A stretch of 64,000 nt of DNA from Mangrovicoccus sp. HB161399 (GTDB lineage Bacteria; Pseudomonadota; Alphaproteobacteria; Rhodobacterales; Rhodobacteraceae): contig NZ_JAATVU010000008.1 in assembly GCF_013184745.1 (NCBI RefSeq), positions 105,647 through 169,646 of the forward strand, given 5' to 3'. Positions 17,773 to 26,746 of this stretch are shown here, piece by piece (position 1 is the first letter of the stretch; each line of letters begins with the position of its first letter). Position numbers and translations under genes: made by a program. The notes under the pieces are model-generated. The model worked only from the letters and a program-made list of their open reading frames with translations, was not told the origin of the DNA and searched no databases.

Positions 17773-18873
17773 TTACCCGCCCTCGACGGAAAACTCGATG
17801 CGGCGGTTGCGCAGCCGCCCCTCCGGCGTGCCGTTGCCGGCCACCGGCCGGGCCTCGCCGTAGCCGACGGAGGTCATGCGCCCCTGCCCGACGCCCTTGC
17901 CCAGCAGGTAGTCCACCACCGCCGCCGCGCGCAGCTCGGACAGCTTTTGGTTGTAGCCGGGGTCACCCACGCTGTCGGTATGGCCCGCGATCACGATGTC
18001 GAGACCCGGGCAGCGGTTGACGATGTCGGCCACCTGGTCGAGCAGCGGAAACGAAGCGGAGCGCAGCCGCGCCGAGCCCGACTCGAAAGAGATGTTGTCG
18101 GTGCGCGACAGGATCTCGAACCGCCCGACGCAGGCCTCCAGCGAGAAATCGCCCTGTGCCTCCAGCGCCGCGCTGGCCGGGGCCGGAACCGGCGCCGGCG
18201 CTGCGGGCGCGGCAGCGGCGGCAGGCTGCGGGGTCCCGGCCGCATCGGCGCGGAAGATGAAGTTGAAATTCACCGTGGTCGCCGGAACGATGGTGACGTT
18301 GGCGGTTTCCTCCAGCTTCTTCAGCCCGGCGGCGAGGTTGAAATCCGCGACCTGGATGGTCACCGGCTCGGCCGTCGCCACCGAGACCAGGTCGTCGCCG
18401 ATCAGCGTCAGCGCCACCTGCGCCTCCAGCTCCCTGGTGACGCCGTGCAGCTCCATCGCGAAGGGCAGCGCGAGCGTCTTGCGCCGCGTCTCCGCCAAGT
18501 CCGCCACCATGTCCGGCGGGATCGTCGCCGTGATCTTCGCCTGCGGGTATTCGAAGGTCTCGAAGAACAGGAAGCGCATCCGCACGTTGCGCAGGTCGAC
18601 CTTGGTGTCGACGCTGTCGAGCAGCACGGTCAGCTCGGCATGGCCGGACGGATCGATCGTGCCGGAATAGGTCGCGAAGGAGGAAATCTCGATCTTCGAG
18701 CCGTTCTTGATCGACTGGAACTGAAGCGACGACGCCCCGCCGTCAAGCGTCCAGCCATTGCCGAACGGACCGGCATGGGCCGCGGGGGCAAGCAGGGCGG
18801 AGAGAAGGGCGAAGAGGCGGGCGGTCCGGCGGGTCACGGCAATTCCAATCACGTTTTTTCGCGACAAGATCAT
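17773..18873 (-). CDS. YceI-OmpA fusion protein
   Basis: A 366-residue exported protein with two recognisable domains. After a signal peptide (cleavage near LAPAAHA, residue 34), residues about 35-205 form a YceI-like lipocalin fold: GNGWTLDGGASSLQFQSIKNG, then LDSVDTKVDLRNVRMRFLFF and the FEYPQAKIT strand, all typical (read in short pieces). An Ala/Pro linker leads to an OmpA domain (about 250-366) with ISFESGSARL, IAGHTDSVGDPGYNQKLSEL and NRRIEFSVEG. YceI proteins bind isoprenoid lipids, and OmpA domains hold peptidoglycan. This combination is not one I know from standard T6SS. It lies next to T6SS genes on the same strand but may have its own promoter. Confidence 0.8.
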   Translation of the reverse strand: MILSRKNVIGIAVTRRTARLFALLSALLAPAAHAGPFGNGWTLDGGASSLQFQSIKNGSKIEISSFATYSGTIDPSGHAELTVLLDSVDTKVDLRNVRMRFLFFETFEYPQAKITATIPPDMVADLAETRRKTLALPFAMELHGVTRELEAQVALTLIGDDLVSVATAEPVTIQVADFNLAAGLKKLEETANVTIVPATTVNFNFIFRADAAGTPQPAAAAAPAAPAPVPAPASAALEAQGDFSLEACVGRFEILSRTDNISFESGSARLRSASFPLLDQVADIVNRCPGLDIVIAGHTDSVGDPGYNQKLSELRAAAVVDYLLGKGVGQGRMTSVGYGEARPVAGNGTPEGRLRNRRIEFSVEGG

Positions 18874-19021
18874 TTGTTGTTCAAGTTCACTGGCAAGACT
18901 ATGCCGCGAAGCTACGCGACCGGCGGACGTGTCCGCAACAGGTTTCGGGGCGTTTCCGCGGACCGTTGGCCTCCGCCCTGCGGTGGTCTAGGCTCGCGCC
19001 AGTCGTGACGGGAAGACAGCA

Positions 19022-20518
19022 ATGCGTTTCTTTATTTTCTTGGCTGTGGCAGCCACCGCGGCGCTGGCCGCAGCGGCACGGGCGGAGGAGCGGATCGCGC
19101 TGGTGATCGGCAATTCCGGCTATGCCGCGGTGCCGTCGCTGGAGAATGCCGGCAATGACGCGCGGCTGGTGGCCGGCGCGCTGGAGGCGACCGGCTTCGC
19201 GGTCACGCTGATGGAGGACGCCACCCAGGCCGCGCTGAAGCGCGCGGTGGCCGAATTCGGCCAGGCGCTGCGCGCGGGCGGGGCCGACACGGTCGGGCTG
19301 TTCTACTATGCCGGGCACGGCGTGCAGTCCTTCGGCGCGAACTACCTGCTGCCGGTCGACGCGAAGCTGACCGATGCCGCCGACCTGGACCTGGTCGCGA
19401 TCGACGCGGCCTCGGTGCTGCGCCAGATGGCCTCGGCGCGCAACCGCACCAACATCGTCATCCTCGACGCCTGCCGCAACAACCCGTTCGAGGCGATCCG
19501 CGATCTCAACGACAACGGCCTGGCCGAGATGAAGGCGCCGACCGGCACTTTCCTGGCCTATGCCACGGCGCCGGGCGCGGTGGCGCTGGACGGCACCGGC
19601 GCGAACAGCCCGTTCTCCTCGGCGCTGGCGGCCGCGATGCAGACCGAGGGCGTGCCGGTGGAGCAGATGTTCAAGACGGTGCGCAACGAGGTGATCGCGG
19701 CGACCGGCGGGCTGCAGACGCCCTGGGACACGTCTTCGCTGACCCAGGACTTCGCCTTCCTGCCGGCCCGGCAGCTCAGTCCCGAGGAGGCCGCCGAGGC
19801 ACAGGTCTGGGAGTCGGTGCGCACGACCACCGACCCGCTGCAGGTGATGCTGTTCCTGCGCTCCTTCCCCGAGGGCGCCAAGGCCGCCGAGGCGCGGGCA
19901 CTGCTGGCGAAGCTGCTGTCCGAGGAGATGGGCGTCGATGCCGTGGCCCCGGCAGGGCAGGACGCGCCGCCCCCGCCCAGGCCGGCCGCCGCCGCGCCGC
20001 AGGACCGCGAGGTCGCGCTGATGGATGCCGCGCGCGCCTCCGGCAGGCTGGAGGATTACCGCGCCTATCTGGAGGCCTTCCCGCAGGGCGTCTTCGCCGA
20101 ATTGGCGAAGATCGAGATTGCCGGGATCGAGGCGAAGGCTGCCACCGATCCCGATCCGAAGCCCTCGGCCGCCGCGGCGACTCCTGCCCCTGGGGCGCCC
20201 GCGGCGGAGCCCGAGGCCGAGCCCGCCCCGGTCTTCTTCGACCGGCCGATGACCGAGGGCGCGCCCGAGATCGTCGGCCGCACGATCATGGAGGTGACCG
20301 GGCTCTCGCCGCTCTACCCGCCGATCGAGGGCCTGCCGGAAGAGATCTGGAAGGACAAGCAATGCTCCAGCTGCCACAGCTGGACGCGCGAGGCGCTCTG
20401 CACCCAGGCGCAGGTCTATCTCGGCGAGAGCATGACGCGGGCGGTGGCGAAGGAGCATCCGCTGGGCGGATCGTTCAAGCGCAACCTGCGGGCCTGGGCG
20501 GCCAACGACTGCCGCTAG
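19022..20518 (+). CDS. Caspase-family (C14) protein with C-terminal Cys-rich tail
   Basis: A 498-residue exported protein. Signal peptide 1-21 (AAARA). A caspase-like p20 domain (about 24-240) contains the catalytic dyad H99 (YYAGHGVQ) and C151 (ILDACRNNPF). A middle region (about 255-370) has two related segments (TTDPLQVMLFLRSFPEG and GRLEDYRAYLEAFPQG) that look like short repeats. The end carries CSSCH (448-452) and two more cysteines. CXXCH is a haem c attachment motif, but a disulfide or zinc role is equally possible. It is the only plus-strand gene in the T6SS cluster, lying between the M15-type peptidase and the YceI-OmpA gene, and is divergent from the latter. Function unknown; a role in T6SS control or cell death is speculation. 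Confidence 0.85.
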   Translation: MRFFIFLAVAATAALAAAARAEERIALVIGNSGYAAVPSLENAGNDARLVAGALEATGFAVTLMEDATQAALKRAVAEFGQALRAGGADTVGLFYYAGHGVQSFGANYLLPVDAKLTDAADLDLVAIDAASVLRQMASARNRTNIVILDACRNNPFEAIRDLNDNGLAEMKAPTGTFLAYATAPGAVALDGTGANSPFSSALAAAMQTEGVPVEQMFKTVRNEVIAATGGLQTPWDTSSLTQDFAFLPARQLSPEEAAEAQVWESVRTTTDPLQVMLFLRSFPEGAKAAEARALLAKLLSEEMGVDAVAPAGQDAPPPPRPAAAAPQDREVALMDAARASGRLEDYRAYLEAFPQGVFAELAKIEIAGIEAKAATDPDPKPSAAAATPAPGAPAAEPEAEPAPVFFDRPMTEGAPEIVGRTIMEVTGLSPLYPPIEGLPEEIWKDKQCSSCHSWTREALCTQAQVYLGESMTRAVAKEHPLGGSFKRNLRAWAANDCR

Positions 20519-20587
20519 GCTCCGGCCCGGCGGCCGGCAGCGCGGCATCCGCGGCGGCCTGAGATCGGGCTCCGGAACGGATCGGCG

Positions 20588-20621
20588 GCCTCGGCTTCCC
20601 GGAAGAACAGGAGGCCGAGGC
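20588..20621. terminator. Possible bidirectional terminator hairpin
   Basis: Perfect 8-base arms GCCTCGGC (20588-20595) and GCCGAGGC (20614-20621) lie in the 266-base gap between the converging caspase and M15-peptidase genes. No clear T-run follows on either strand, so intrinsic termination is uncertain. The rest of this gap shows nothing else. Confidence 0.35.
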
Positions 20622-20784
20622 GCCCGAACCGCATCGGACATCGGCGTTCCGGAGCGGTGCGGACGCTGCCCGCGATCCGTTGGCCTGACGAAAAGCGTCC
20701 GGCGTCCCGCCGTGGCGGACATGGCCTGCGGGCGCCCTCGGACCATTGCGCAGGAATGGCCGGATGCGCTCCGCCGGCCGGCGG

Positions 20785-21648
20785 TCAGATCAGCCCTTCG
20801 GCGCGCCATTCGACCAGCTGCTTCTGGCTGACCTCGAAATGCATGCTGTCCTCGCGGCGGAATCCCGCGCCCCAGACCCAGCCTTCCTCGTGGAAATAGT
20901 CGGCGATCAGGATCAGCCCCAGCTGGGTCCGCCCGTCGGCGAAATTGTCGAGCTGCCCGGCGATGTTGACATCCAACGCCAGTCCGAAGGCATGGGTCGA
21001 GGTGCGCCCCACCGTGCCGCGGATCTGGCGCACGCAGAGCGATCCCGAGGTGTCGATCAGCCCGTAGAGATCCGGGTCCGAAGCCTCGATCCGGGCGAAG
21101 ACGCGCTTCAGGCTCTCGATCGCGGGCTCCAGCATGTTCACGCGGATCGGTCCGACCTGCTCCACCCGCAGCTTGTCCTTCAGCGCCGGGTTGGTCATCG
21201 GCTCGCAATCGTCGCTGAGCACCTCGCGCGGCTTGCCGAGGAAGTCCTGCAGGAAATCCGGCGAGGCGACGGTGATGCCCTTGTTGACGTTCAGCCGGTC
21301 GGCGATCAGCACGACCTTGGCATAGGCGTCGAGGATCGGGTTCGGCCCGCCCTGCCGGAAGCCGCCCGCGCCGGGTCCGGCGCCCTGGCCGCCCGGCACC
21401 GGCTGCACCGGCCGGCGCAGGCGGCTTTCCTCCAGGCTCTTCAGCCGGCCCTCCAGCTCGTCGATGCGCTGCTGCTGGTTCTCCAGCTGGAAGCGCATCC
21501 GCTCGATGTCGATCCGCGCGCCGCTGTCGATGCCGCCGCCGCCGCCCACGGTTCCGACCGGAAGCTGCAGCCGCGGCAGCAGCAGGAGCCCGGCGAGCCC
21601 CAGCGCCAGGACGACGATGGCCGCGATCAGCCAGGGAACGGCGCGCAT
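20785..21648 (-). CDS. Membrane-anchored M15/VanY-type peptidase, T6SS-linked
   Basis: A 287-residue protein with one N-terminal transmembrane segment (about 5-27), a coiled-coil stretch (about 47-76, RFQLENQQQRIDELEGRLKS) and a C-terminal LAS-type peptidase domain. Likely zinc ligands are H219 and D226 (STHAFGLALD) and H270 (SMHFEV). M15/VanY enzymes cut peptide stems of peptidoglycan. A comparable transmembrane VanY-like protein, TagX of Acinetobacter, clears peptidoglycan for T6SS assembly (established knowledge, recalled). Position 15 bases after pppA at the end of the tssM-tagF-pppA run supports a similar role here. Confidence 0.75.
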   Translation of the reverse strand: MRAVPWLIAAIVVLALGLAGLLLLPRLQLPVGTVGGGGGIDSGARIDIERMRFQLENQQQRIDELEGRLKSLEESRLRRPVQPVPGGQGAGPGAGGFRQGGPNPILDAYAKVVLIADRLNVNKGITVASPDFLQDFLGKPREVLSDDCEPMTNPALKDKLRVEQVGPIRVNMLEPAIESLKRVFARIEASDPDLYGLIDTSGSLCVRQIRGTVGRTSTHAFGLALDVNIAGQLDNFADGRTQLGLILIADYFHEEGWVWGAGFRREDSMHFEVSQKQLVEWRAEGLI

Positions 21649-21663
21649 GGACCCTCCTTCCGC

Positions 21664-22377
21664 CTACAGGATGTCGACGACGATGGCCGAGACATTGTCC
21701 GTCCCCCCCGCCTTCAGCGCGCGCGAGATCAGCGCCTCGGCCACGGTTTCCATCGGCTCGCGGTCCAGCACCTCGGCCAGCTCGCGGGGGCCGACATGCT
21801 TGGTCAGCCCGTCGGTGCACAGCAGGAAGCGGTCGCCCGGGCGCACCTCGCCGCGGATCTTGTCGAGCTCCAGCGCCTCGCCGACGCCCACCGCGCGGGT
21901 GATCACATTGGCATGCGGCATCAGTTCGGCCTCTTCCCAGGTGACGGTGCCGCCCGCCACCAGCTCGGCCACCATCGAATGGTCGGCGGTCAGCATGTCG
22001 AGATGCCGCTCGCGGTAGCTGTAGAGCCGGCTGTCCCCGGCCCAGAAGGCCGCGAAATGGTCGTTGGCCAGGATCAGCGCCACAACCGTCGCGCCGATCG
22101 GCCCGCGGCCGCGGCGCGCGGCCTCGGCCAGGATCTGGGCATGGGCGTCGAGGATCGCGCGGCGCAGCGCCGCCATCATCTCGCCCGGCCCCAGCCCCGG
22201 CGGCAGCGCCGCGACCGATGCCGTCACCGTCTGGCTGGCGAAATCGCCTGCCTCGTGCCCGCCCATGCCGTCGGCGACCACCCAGATGCGGTGCTCCGGC
22301 AGGGCGAGGATCGCGTCCTCGTTGATCTTGCGCACGCGGCCGACATGGGTCGCCGCGCTGTGCCTGATGACCGTCAC
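21664..22377 (-). CDS. pppA: T6SS PP2C phosphatase PppA
   Basis: A 237-residue PP2C-type phosphatase. Metal-binding motifs are visible: VVADGMGGHEAG, FWAGDSRLY, LCTDGLTKHV and GGTDNVSAIVV. It is expected to reverse PpkA phosphorylation of the FHA protein. The frame is open upstream to 22782, but the GTG at 22377 overlaps the tagF stop in the form GTGA (22374-22377) and gives the standard PP2C start TVIRHSAATHVGRVRKINED. Some bacteria carry TagF and PppA as a fusion; here they are separate but translationally coupled. Confidence 0.88.
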   Translation of the reverse strand: MTVIRHSAATHVGRVRKINEDAILALPEHRIWVVADGMGGHEAGDFASQTVTASVAALPPGLGPGEMMAALRRAILDAHAQILAEAARRGRGPIGATVVALILANDHFAAFWAGDSRLYSYRERHLDMLTADHSMVAELVAGGTVTWEEAELMPHANVITRAVGVGEALELDKIRGEVRPGDRFLLCTDGLTKHVGPRELAEVLDREPMETVAEALISRALKAGGTDNVSAIVVDIL

Positions 22378-23072
22378 CCGTCCCTCCCTTCCGGCGCCGC
22401 CCGGCTCCCCTCCCGGAGCGCGGGGTCGAACAGCGCCGCCGCCGTCTCCGCCCGCGGCATCTCCGGCAGCACCATCAGCCGGTGCCCGCCGCCGCCGGCG
22501 ATGCAAGACCAGTAGCCGGGCAGAGCCCCGTGGCGCAAGGTCAGTGCGCAGGCGAGCCCGGCAGCGAGGCCCGCCGCATCCGCGGCCGACACGTCGAGCC
22601 AGCCGGACGGCGCCGCGAAGCCGATGCCCTGCGGCACCGCAGGCGGAGCGATTGCGGCCAGCCGCTCCGCCAGCATCGCCGCGTCCATGCCGTCTTCCAG
22701 CGCGTCGAGCGCCGCCGCCTCCAGCGCCGCGAAGACCGGCCCCGCACCGAGATGCAGGGCCGGCAGGAGCTCCGGCGGACAATCCGCGGCAGCCGCCAGC
22801 GCCAGCGGGAACTGCCGCCCGACCCGGTCGACCGAGGGCATCATCACGCCGGTCGCCGCCGCCTCCCCCGCCATGCCCGCAGGCAGGGTGAAGCGCCAGA
22901 TCGGCGCCGACATGTAGCAGCCGGTCCAGCGGTCCCCGAGCCGCGCGCGCGCCTCCGTCATCGCCGCCTGCAGCCAGCCATCCCAGGCCCGCACGAAGCC
23001 CGGCGGCATTCCGAGCCGCAGGAAATCGCCCAGGCCGGGGATCTTGCCGTAGGCGCCGAAGCCCGCCGCCAT
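22374..23072 (-). CDS. tagF: T6SS accessory protein TagF
   Basis: A 232-residue protein of the TagF (DUF2094) family. The N terminus GFGAYGKIPGLGDFLRLGMP is the family signature, followed by WDGWLQAAM and PSVDRVGRQFPL. TagF acts as a post-translational repressor of T6SS, in some species by binding the FHA protein. The ATG at 23072 shares its A with the tssM stop (TGATG), so an upstream frame extension to 23573 is ignored. Coupled at the other end to pppA. Confidence 0.9.
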   Translation of the reverse strand: MAAGFGAYGKIPGLGDFLRLGMPPGFVRAWDGWLQAAMTEARARLGDRWTGCYMSAPIWRFTLPAGMAGEAAATGVMMPSVDRVGRQFPLALAAAADCPPELLPALHLGAGPVFAALEAAALDALEDGMDAAMLAERLAAIAPPAVPQGIGFAAPSGWLDVSAADAAGLAAGLACALTLRHGALPGYWSCIAGGGGHRLMVLPEMPRAETAAALFDPALREGSRAAPEGRDG

Positions 23073-26000
23073 CAGAAGCTCTGCGGGCAGCTGAACCGCG
23101 CGAGGCTCGGCAACGTGAAGGGGTTGGCGAGCGACCCCGCCTGGATCTCGAAGATCGCGATCCGCCCGCCCACGTTGAAGGTCACCCGCGTCCGGTCCGC
23201 CGCGGTCGTGCCGCGCAGCGCCGCCGCGTCGAGGATGCGGAACAGCGCCCACGGCCCGGTCTGGGAGATGTCGTTGACCGAGTTGCGCTTCGGCCGTTCC
23301 AGCACTACCTGGCTCAGCCCGACGCTGCCCGGCCAGGTGATTGCCGCCGGGCGCGGGCTGTCGCCCTGGCTGAACGCGATGGTCTGGCCGTCGATTTCCC
23401 AGGACACGGCGCGCGCATCGGGGTCGAGCGCCTGCGGATTGACCTGGAAGCGGATCTGCGGCGCGGGACCGCCGGCGAAGAACGCCTCGCGGATCGCGGC
23501 GGCATGCTGCATCTCGATCAGGACGTTCTGCGAGATCCCCAGATCCTCGCCGTTGACGGGCTTCCAGCTCCACGGATTGGTCGAGGTGTCGACGAAGGGC
23601 GCCAGCGTCTGGGTGAAGAACCCGTCGATCAGCCCGCCCGGCCCGAAGAGCCGCCCGAAATCCTGAAGGGGCACGTCGGTGCGCGAGCCGCGCTTGAACG
23701 GATAGGTGTTGCCGGTGACCTGCAGGCAGGCCGGCAGCACCTCAGCCTGCCACTTGGCGGAGATCGCCGCGCGGGTGCCGCCCGCGGCGACGCCGCTGGA
23801 TCCGACCGCGATCTGCGCCGCCCAGCGTTTCATCGGCCCTTCCAGCCGTCCGGCGGCGGCGCGGAAATTGGTCAGCGCCACGCTGCCGGAGCCCAGGTCG
23901 GTGACCCCGCCGGCGATGCTCATCCGATTGAGGTCGTCATAGACCGAGCCGAGAAGCGAGATCATCGCGTCCAGATCCGAGGGCTGGCCGCCCTCGCTGG
24001 CCACCAGCTTGTGAAGCCAGGCGAATTCCTCCTGCACGTAGCTGCCGGGCGGCGGCGGCAGCCCGTCCGGCCCCGGCGGGCGGGTCTTCTGCACCTCCTC
24101 CAGGAACAGCCGGCTGTCGCTTCCCAGCCGCAGCGTGGCCGCCCGCCCCGCCACCGCGCCGGCCGCGGAGAGCACGCCGCCCGCCGCGGCAGGGACCGCC
24201 GGTTCGCTGCTTGCGGGCGGTTCGGCCAGCCGGGTCTCGGCATCGACTGCGGTCAGGATGTTGGCGATCGGCGAGGACGGGCCCGAGAGGATCTGGGTGA
24301 CCTCGACGGCACGCGACAGGCTCTCGATCGGGATGATGTCGACATCGGCCAGCAGCTGGTCATAGGCCAGCTTGTAGTCGTTGAAATACTGGTCCAGCAC
24401 GTCGCGGCTGAGTGCCACCAGCGCCTGCTCGCTCTGCTGCTCCTCCGCGGTCGCGCCCAGGACCCAGCTTTCCGCCTGCACGCGCGCCACCACGTTTACC
24501 GCCTCGCCGAGGAAGAAATCGTAGAAGCCGCGCTTGGTGAAGATGCCCGGCACCCCCGCGTTCAGCGGCTTGCCCGAAGGCCGGATCATCGCGCTGGCGA
24601 TCTTCGGCCCGCCGATGTCGGTGAGGCGGAATTCCGGCAGGGCCTGGGCCTCCTCGCTGGCCAGGATGCCGCTATAGACCCGCTCGGCCAGCGGCATGGC
24701 GGTCAGCACGTCCTGCACCTGCCCGACCAGGTCGCTGTTCAGTTCGATCCTGTCCATCGGCTGCGCCAGCAGGGCGGCCAGATGGACGTTCAGCGCCGCG
24801 CGCTCGGCCTCGAAGGACGCGCCGGGGAAGCTCGCCGCCCAGTCCTGCGCCAGCCAGGAGGCAACATAGTCGCGGTCCATCGGCCCCAGCTGGCCCAGCA
24901 TCAGATAGGTCTTGAGCGCGTCGTAGAGGAAATCCGGATCGTTGATCGACCGGCTCATCTGCTCTTCGAGGCCCAGCAGGATCCGCGGCAGGAAATGCCG
25001 GTTCAGCGCCGCGCGGTAGCTCAGCCGCGCCTGGTTGCCGATCGCATAGCCCTGGTAGAGCCCCCAGCCCAGCCCGGCAGGCACCGGCTGTCCGGTCTCC
25101 TGCCCCGGAAATCCGGCGGCAATCTCCAGCGCGGGCAGCACCGACAGCACGTCGCTGTCGGCTACCGGACCGGGCGGGATGCCGGCGCCGGAACAGCCCG
25201 CCTGCGTGGCCGCCTCCACCGCGCCCGGCGCTTCCTCCGAAACCGCGCCGCCGGCGCCCTGCGCCCCCGGCACGCCCTCGATGCAGAAACGGTAGGCGGC
25301 AATCTGGGTCTCCGCCTCGGCAGTCAGCGCGCGGTTGCCCAGATAGCTGCGGGTCCATGCCCCGCCCAGGCCCGCCGCGGCCAGCACCGCCGCGGCGACG
25401 GCAAGGCGGCGGCTCCAGCGGTAGCGGCGCTCCACCTTGTCATCGGCGCTGACGAGGCCGGCCTCGGGGAAGATCACGTCCGAGAAGACCCGCGTCAGGA
25501 AATAGGACAGCCCCGAGCCGCGGCCCGAACCGATCGCCTGCCGCCCGATCCCGAAGGTGCGCGCCATGCCCTGCATCAGCCGGTCGATCGGCGTGCCCTC
25601 CTGCGTGCCGGAAGTGAAATAGACCCCGCGCAGCAGCTGCCGGTGCTCGTAGCTGTTCTCCTGGAAGAGCTCGGACAGGAATTCCTCGGCGACCGGCTTC
25701 AGCGAGGCGACCTGCGCCGGGAAGGCGGCGATCAGCGCGCGGCGCTGCGGGTCCTGCTCCTCCTGCATGCGCCCGATCAGCCCCTCGTTCAGCCGCGCCA
25801 GCAGCGCGTCGAATTCCGGCGCCAGCCGGTCCCAGGCCGGGGTCTTGTCGCGCGGATCGCCCAAGGGCAGCGTCATGCCCCAGACCTGCGCCAGCCCGTC
25901 CTTGCCGAGCCGGCCGAAGGTTTCCTCGAAGCCCGCCACGAGATCGGCCTTGGTGAAGAGCACGTAGACCGGGAAGCGGATGCCCAGCCGCGTGCGCAGC

Positions 26001-26746
26001 TCGTGCAGGCGGCGGCGGATCGCCTGGGCATGGGCCCTGCGGGTGATCTCGTCCTGGTTCGACAGGTCGGCAAGGCTGATCGCCACCAGCGCGCCGTTGA
26101 CCGGCTGGCGCGGGCGCTGGCGCTTCAGCATGCCGAGGAACCCCAGCCAGGCGGCATTGTCCGAGGCCGCGTCGCTGTCCTGCGTGGTGTATCGCCCGGC
26201 AGTGTCGATCAGCACCGCCTGGTCGGTGAACCACCAGTCGCAGTTGCGCGTGCCGCCCACCCCCGCCAGCGCCGCCTTGCCGAATTCGTCCTCCAGCGGG
26301 AAGTTCAGCTTCGAATTGGCGATGGCCGTCGTCTTGCCCGCGCCGGGCGGGCCGATGATCACGTACCAGGGCAGGTCATAGAGCCGCTTGCGCCCGCCCT
26401 TGGCGCCGCGCAGCACCTTCAGCGCGCGCTTGAGCTTCCCGCGCATCTCGGCCACGTCCTCGGCGGCATATCCGTCGGGCGGAAGGTCGTCCGCTGCCTG
26501 CGCGGTCACTTCCTCGACGATGGCCTCGTCGCGCTTGCGTCCGGTGACCAGCACCAGCAGGATCAGCAGCAGCGTCAGCAGCCAGAGCACGGCAAGGCCG
26601 ATCAGCCGGCCCGTCACGGTGTCGAAGGGGCGCGCCTCGCCGATCGCCAGGAGCGGCCCGACCAGCCAGATGATGCCGGAGAAGACCAGCGCGACGATGA
26701 CGAGGATGCCGACCGCAGACGTCAGCGCATTCCAGACCTGCTTCAC
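23072..26746 (-). CDS. tssM: T6SS membrane core protein TssM (IcmF)
   Basis: A 1224-residue inner-membrane protein. Two N-terminal transmembrane segments (about 10-35 and 47-68) are followed by a cytosolic NTPase-like domain with Walker A GPPGAGKTT (132-140) and VLIDTAGRYTTQDS. A third transmembrane segment lies just before the long periplasmic region. The C-terminal part is typical of TssM. It forms the envelope-spanning complex with TssL (and TssJ where present). The GTG start at 26746 overlaps the tssL stop as GTGA and has GGAGGG upstream. Length is normal for the family. Confidence 0.93.
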   Translation of the reverse strand: MKQVWNALTSAVGILVIVALVFSGIIWLVGPLLAIGEARPFDTVTGRLIGLAVLWLLTLLLILLVLVTGRKRDEAIVEEVTAQAADDLPPDGYAAEDVAEMRGKLKRALKVLRGAKGGRKRLYDLPWYVIIGPPGAGKTTAIANSKLNFPLEDEFGKAALAGVGGTRNCDWWFTDQAVLIDTAGRYTTQDSDAASDNAAWLGFLGMLKRQRPRQPVNGALVAISLADLSNQDEITRRAHAQAIRRRLHELRTRLGIRFPVYVLFTKADLVAGFEETFGRLGKDGLAQVWGMTLPLGDPRDKTPAWDRLAPEFDALLARLNEGLIGRMQEEQDPQRRALIAAFPAQVASLKPVAEEFLSELFQENSYEHRQLLRGVYFTSGTQEGTPIDRLMQGMARTFGIGRQAIGSGRGSGLSYFLTRVFSDVIFPEAGLVSADDKVERRYRWSRRLAVAAAVLAAAGLGGAWTRSYLGNRALTAEAETQIAAYRFCIEGVPGAQGAGGAVSEEAPGAVEAATQAGCSGAGIPPGPVADSDVLSVLPALEIAAGFPGQETGQPVPAGLGWGLYQGYAIGNQARLSYRAALNRHFLPRILLGLEEQMSRSINDPDFLYDALKTYLMLGQLGPMDRDYVASWLAQDWAASFPGASFEAERAALNVHLAALLAQPMDRIELNSDLVGQVQDVLTAMPLAERVYSGILASEEAQALPEFRLTDIGGPKIASAMIRPSGKPLNAGVPGIFTKRGFYDFFLGEAVNVVARVQAESWVLGATAEEQQSEQALVALSRDVLDQYFNDYKLAYDQLLADVDIIPIESLSRAVEVTQILSGPSSPIANILTAVDAETRLAEPPASSEPAVPAAAGGVLSAAGAVAGRAATLRLGSDSRLFLEEVQKTRPPGPDGLPPPPGSYVQEEFAWLHKLVASEGGQPSDLDAMISLLGSVYDDLNRMSIAGGVTDLGSGSVALTNFRAAAGRLEGPMKRWAAQIAVGSSGVAAGGTRAAISAKWQAEVLPACLQVTGNTYPFKRGSRTDVPLQDFGRLFGPGGLIDGFFTQTLAPFVDTSTNPWSWKPVNGEDLGISQNVLIEMQHAAAIREAFFAGGPAPQIRFQVNPQALDPDARAVSWEIDGQTIAFSQGDSPRPAAITWPGSVGLSQVVLERPKRNSVNDISQTGPWALFRILDAAALRGTTAADRTRVTFNVGGRIAIFEIQAGSLANPFTLPSLARFSCPQSF

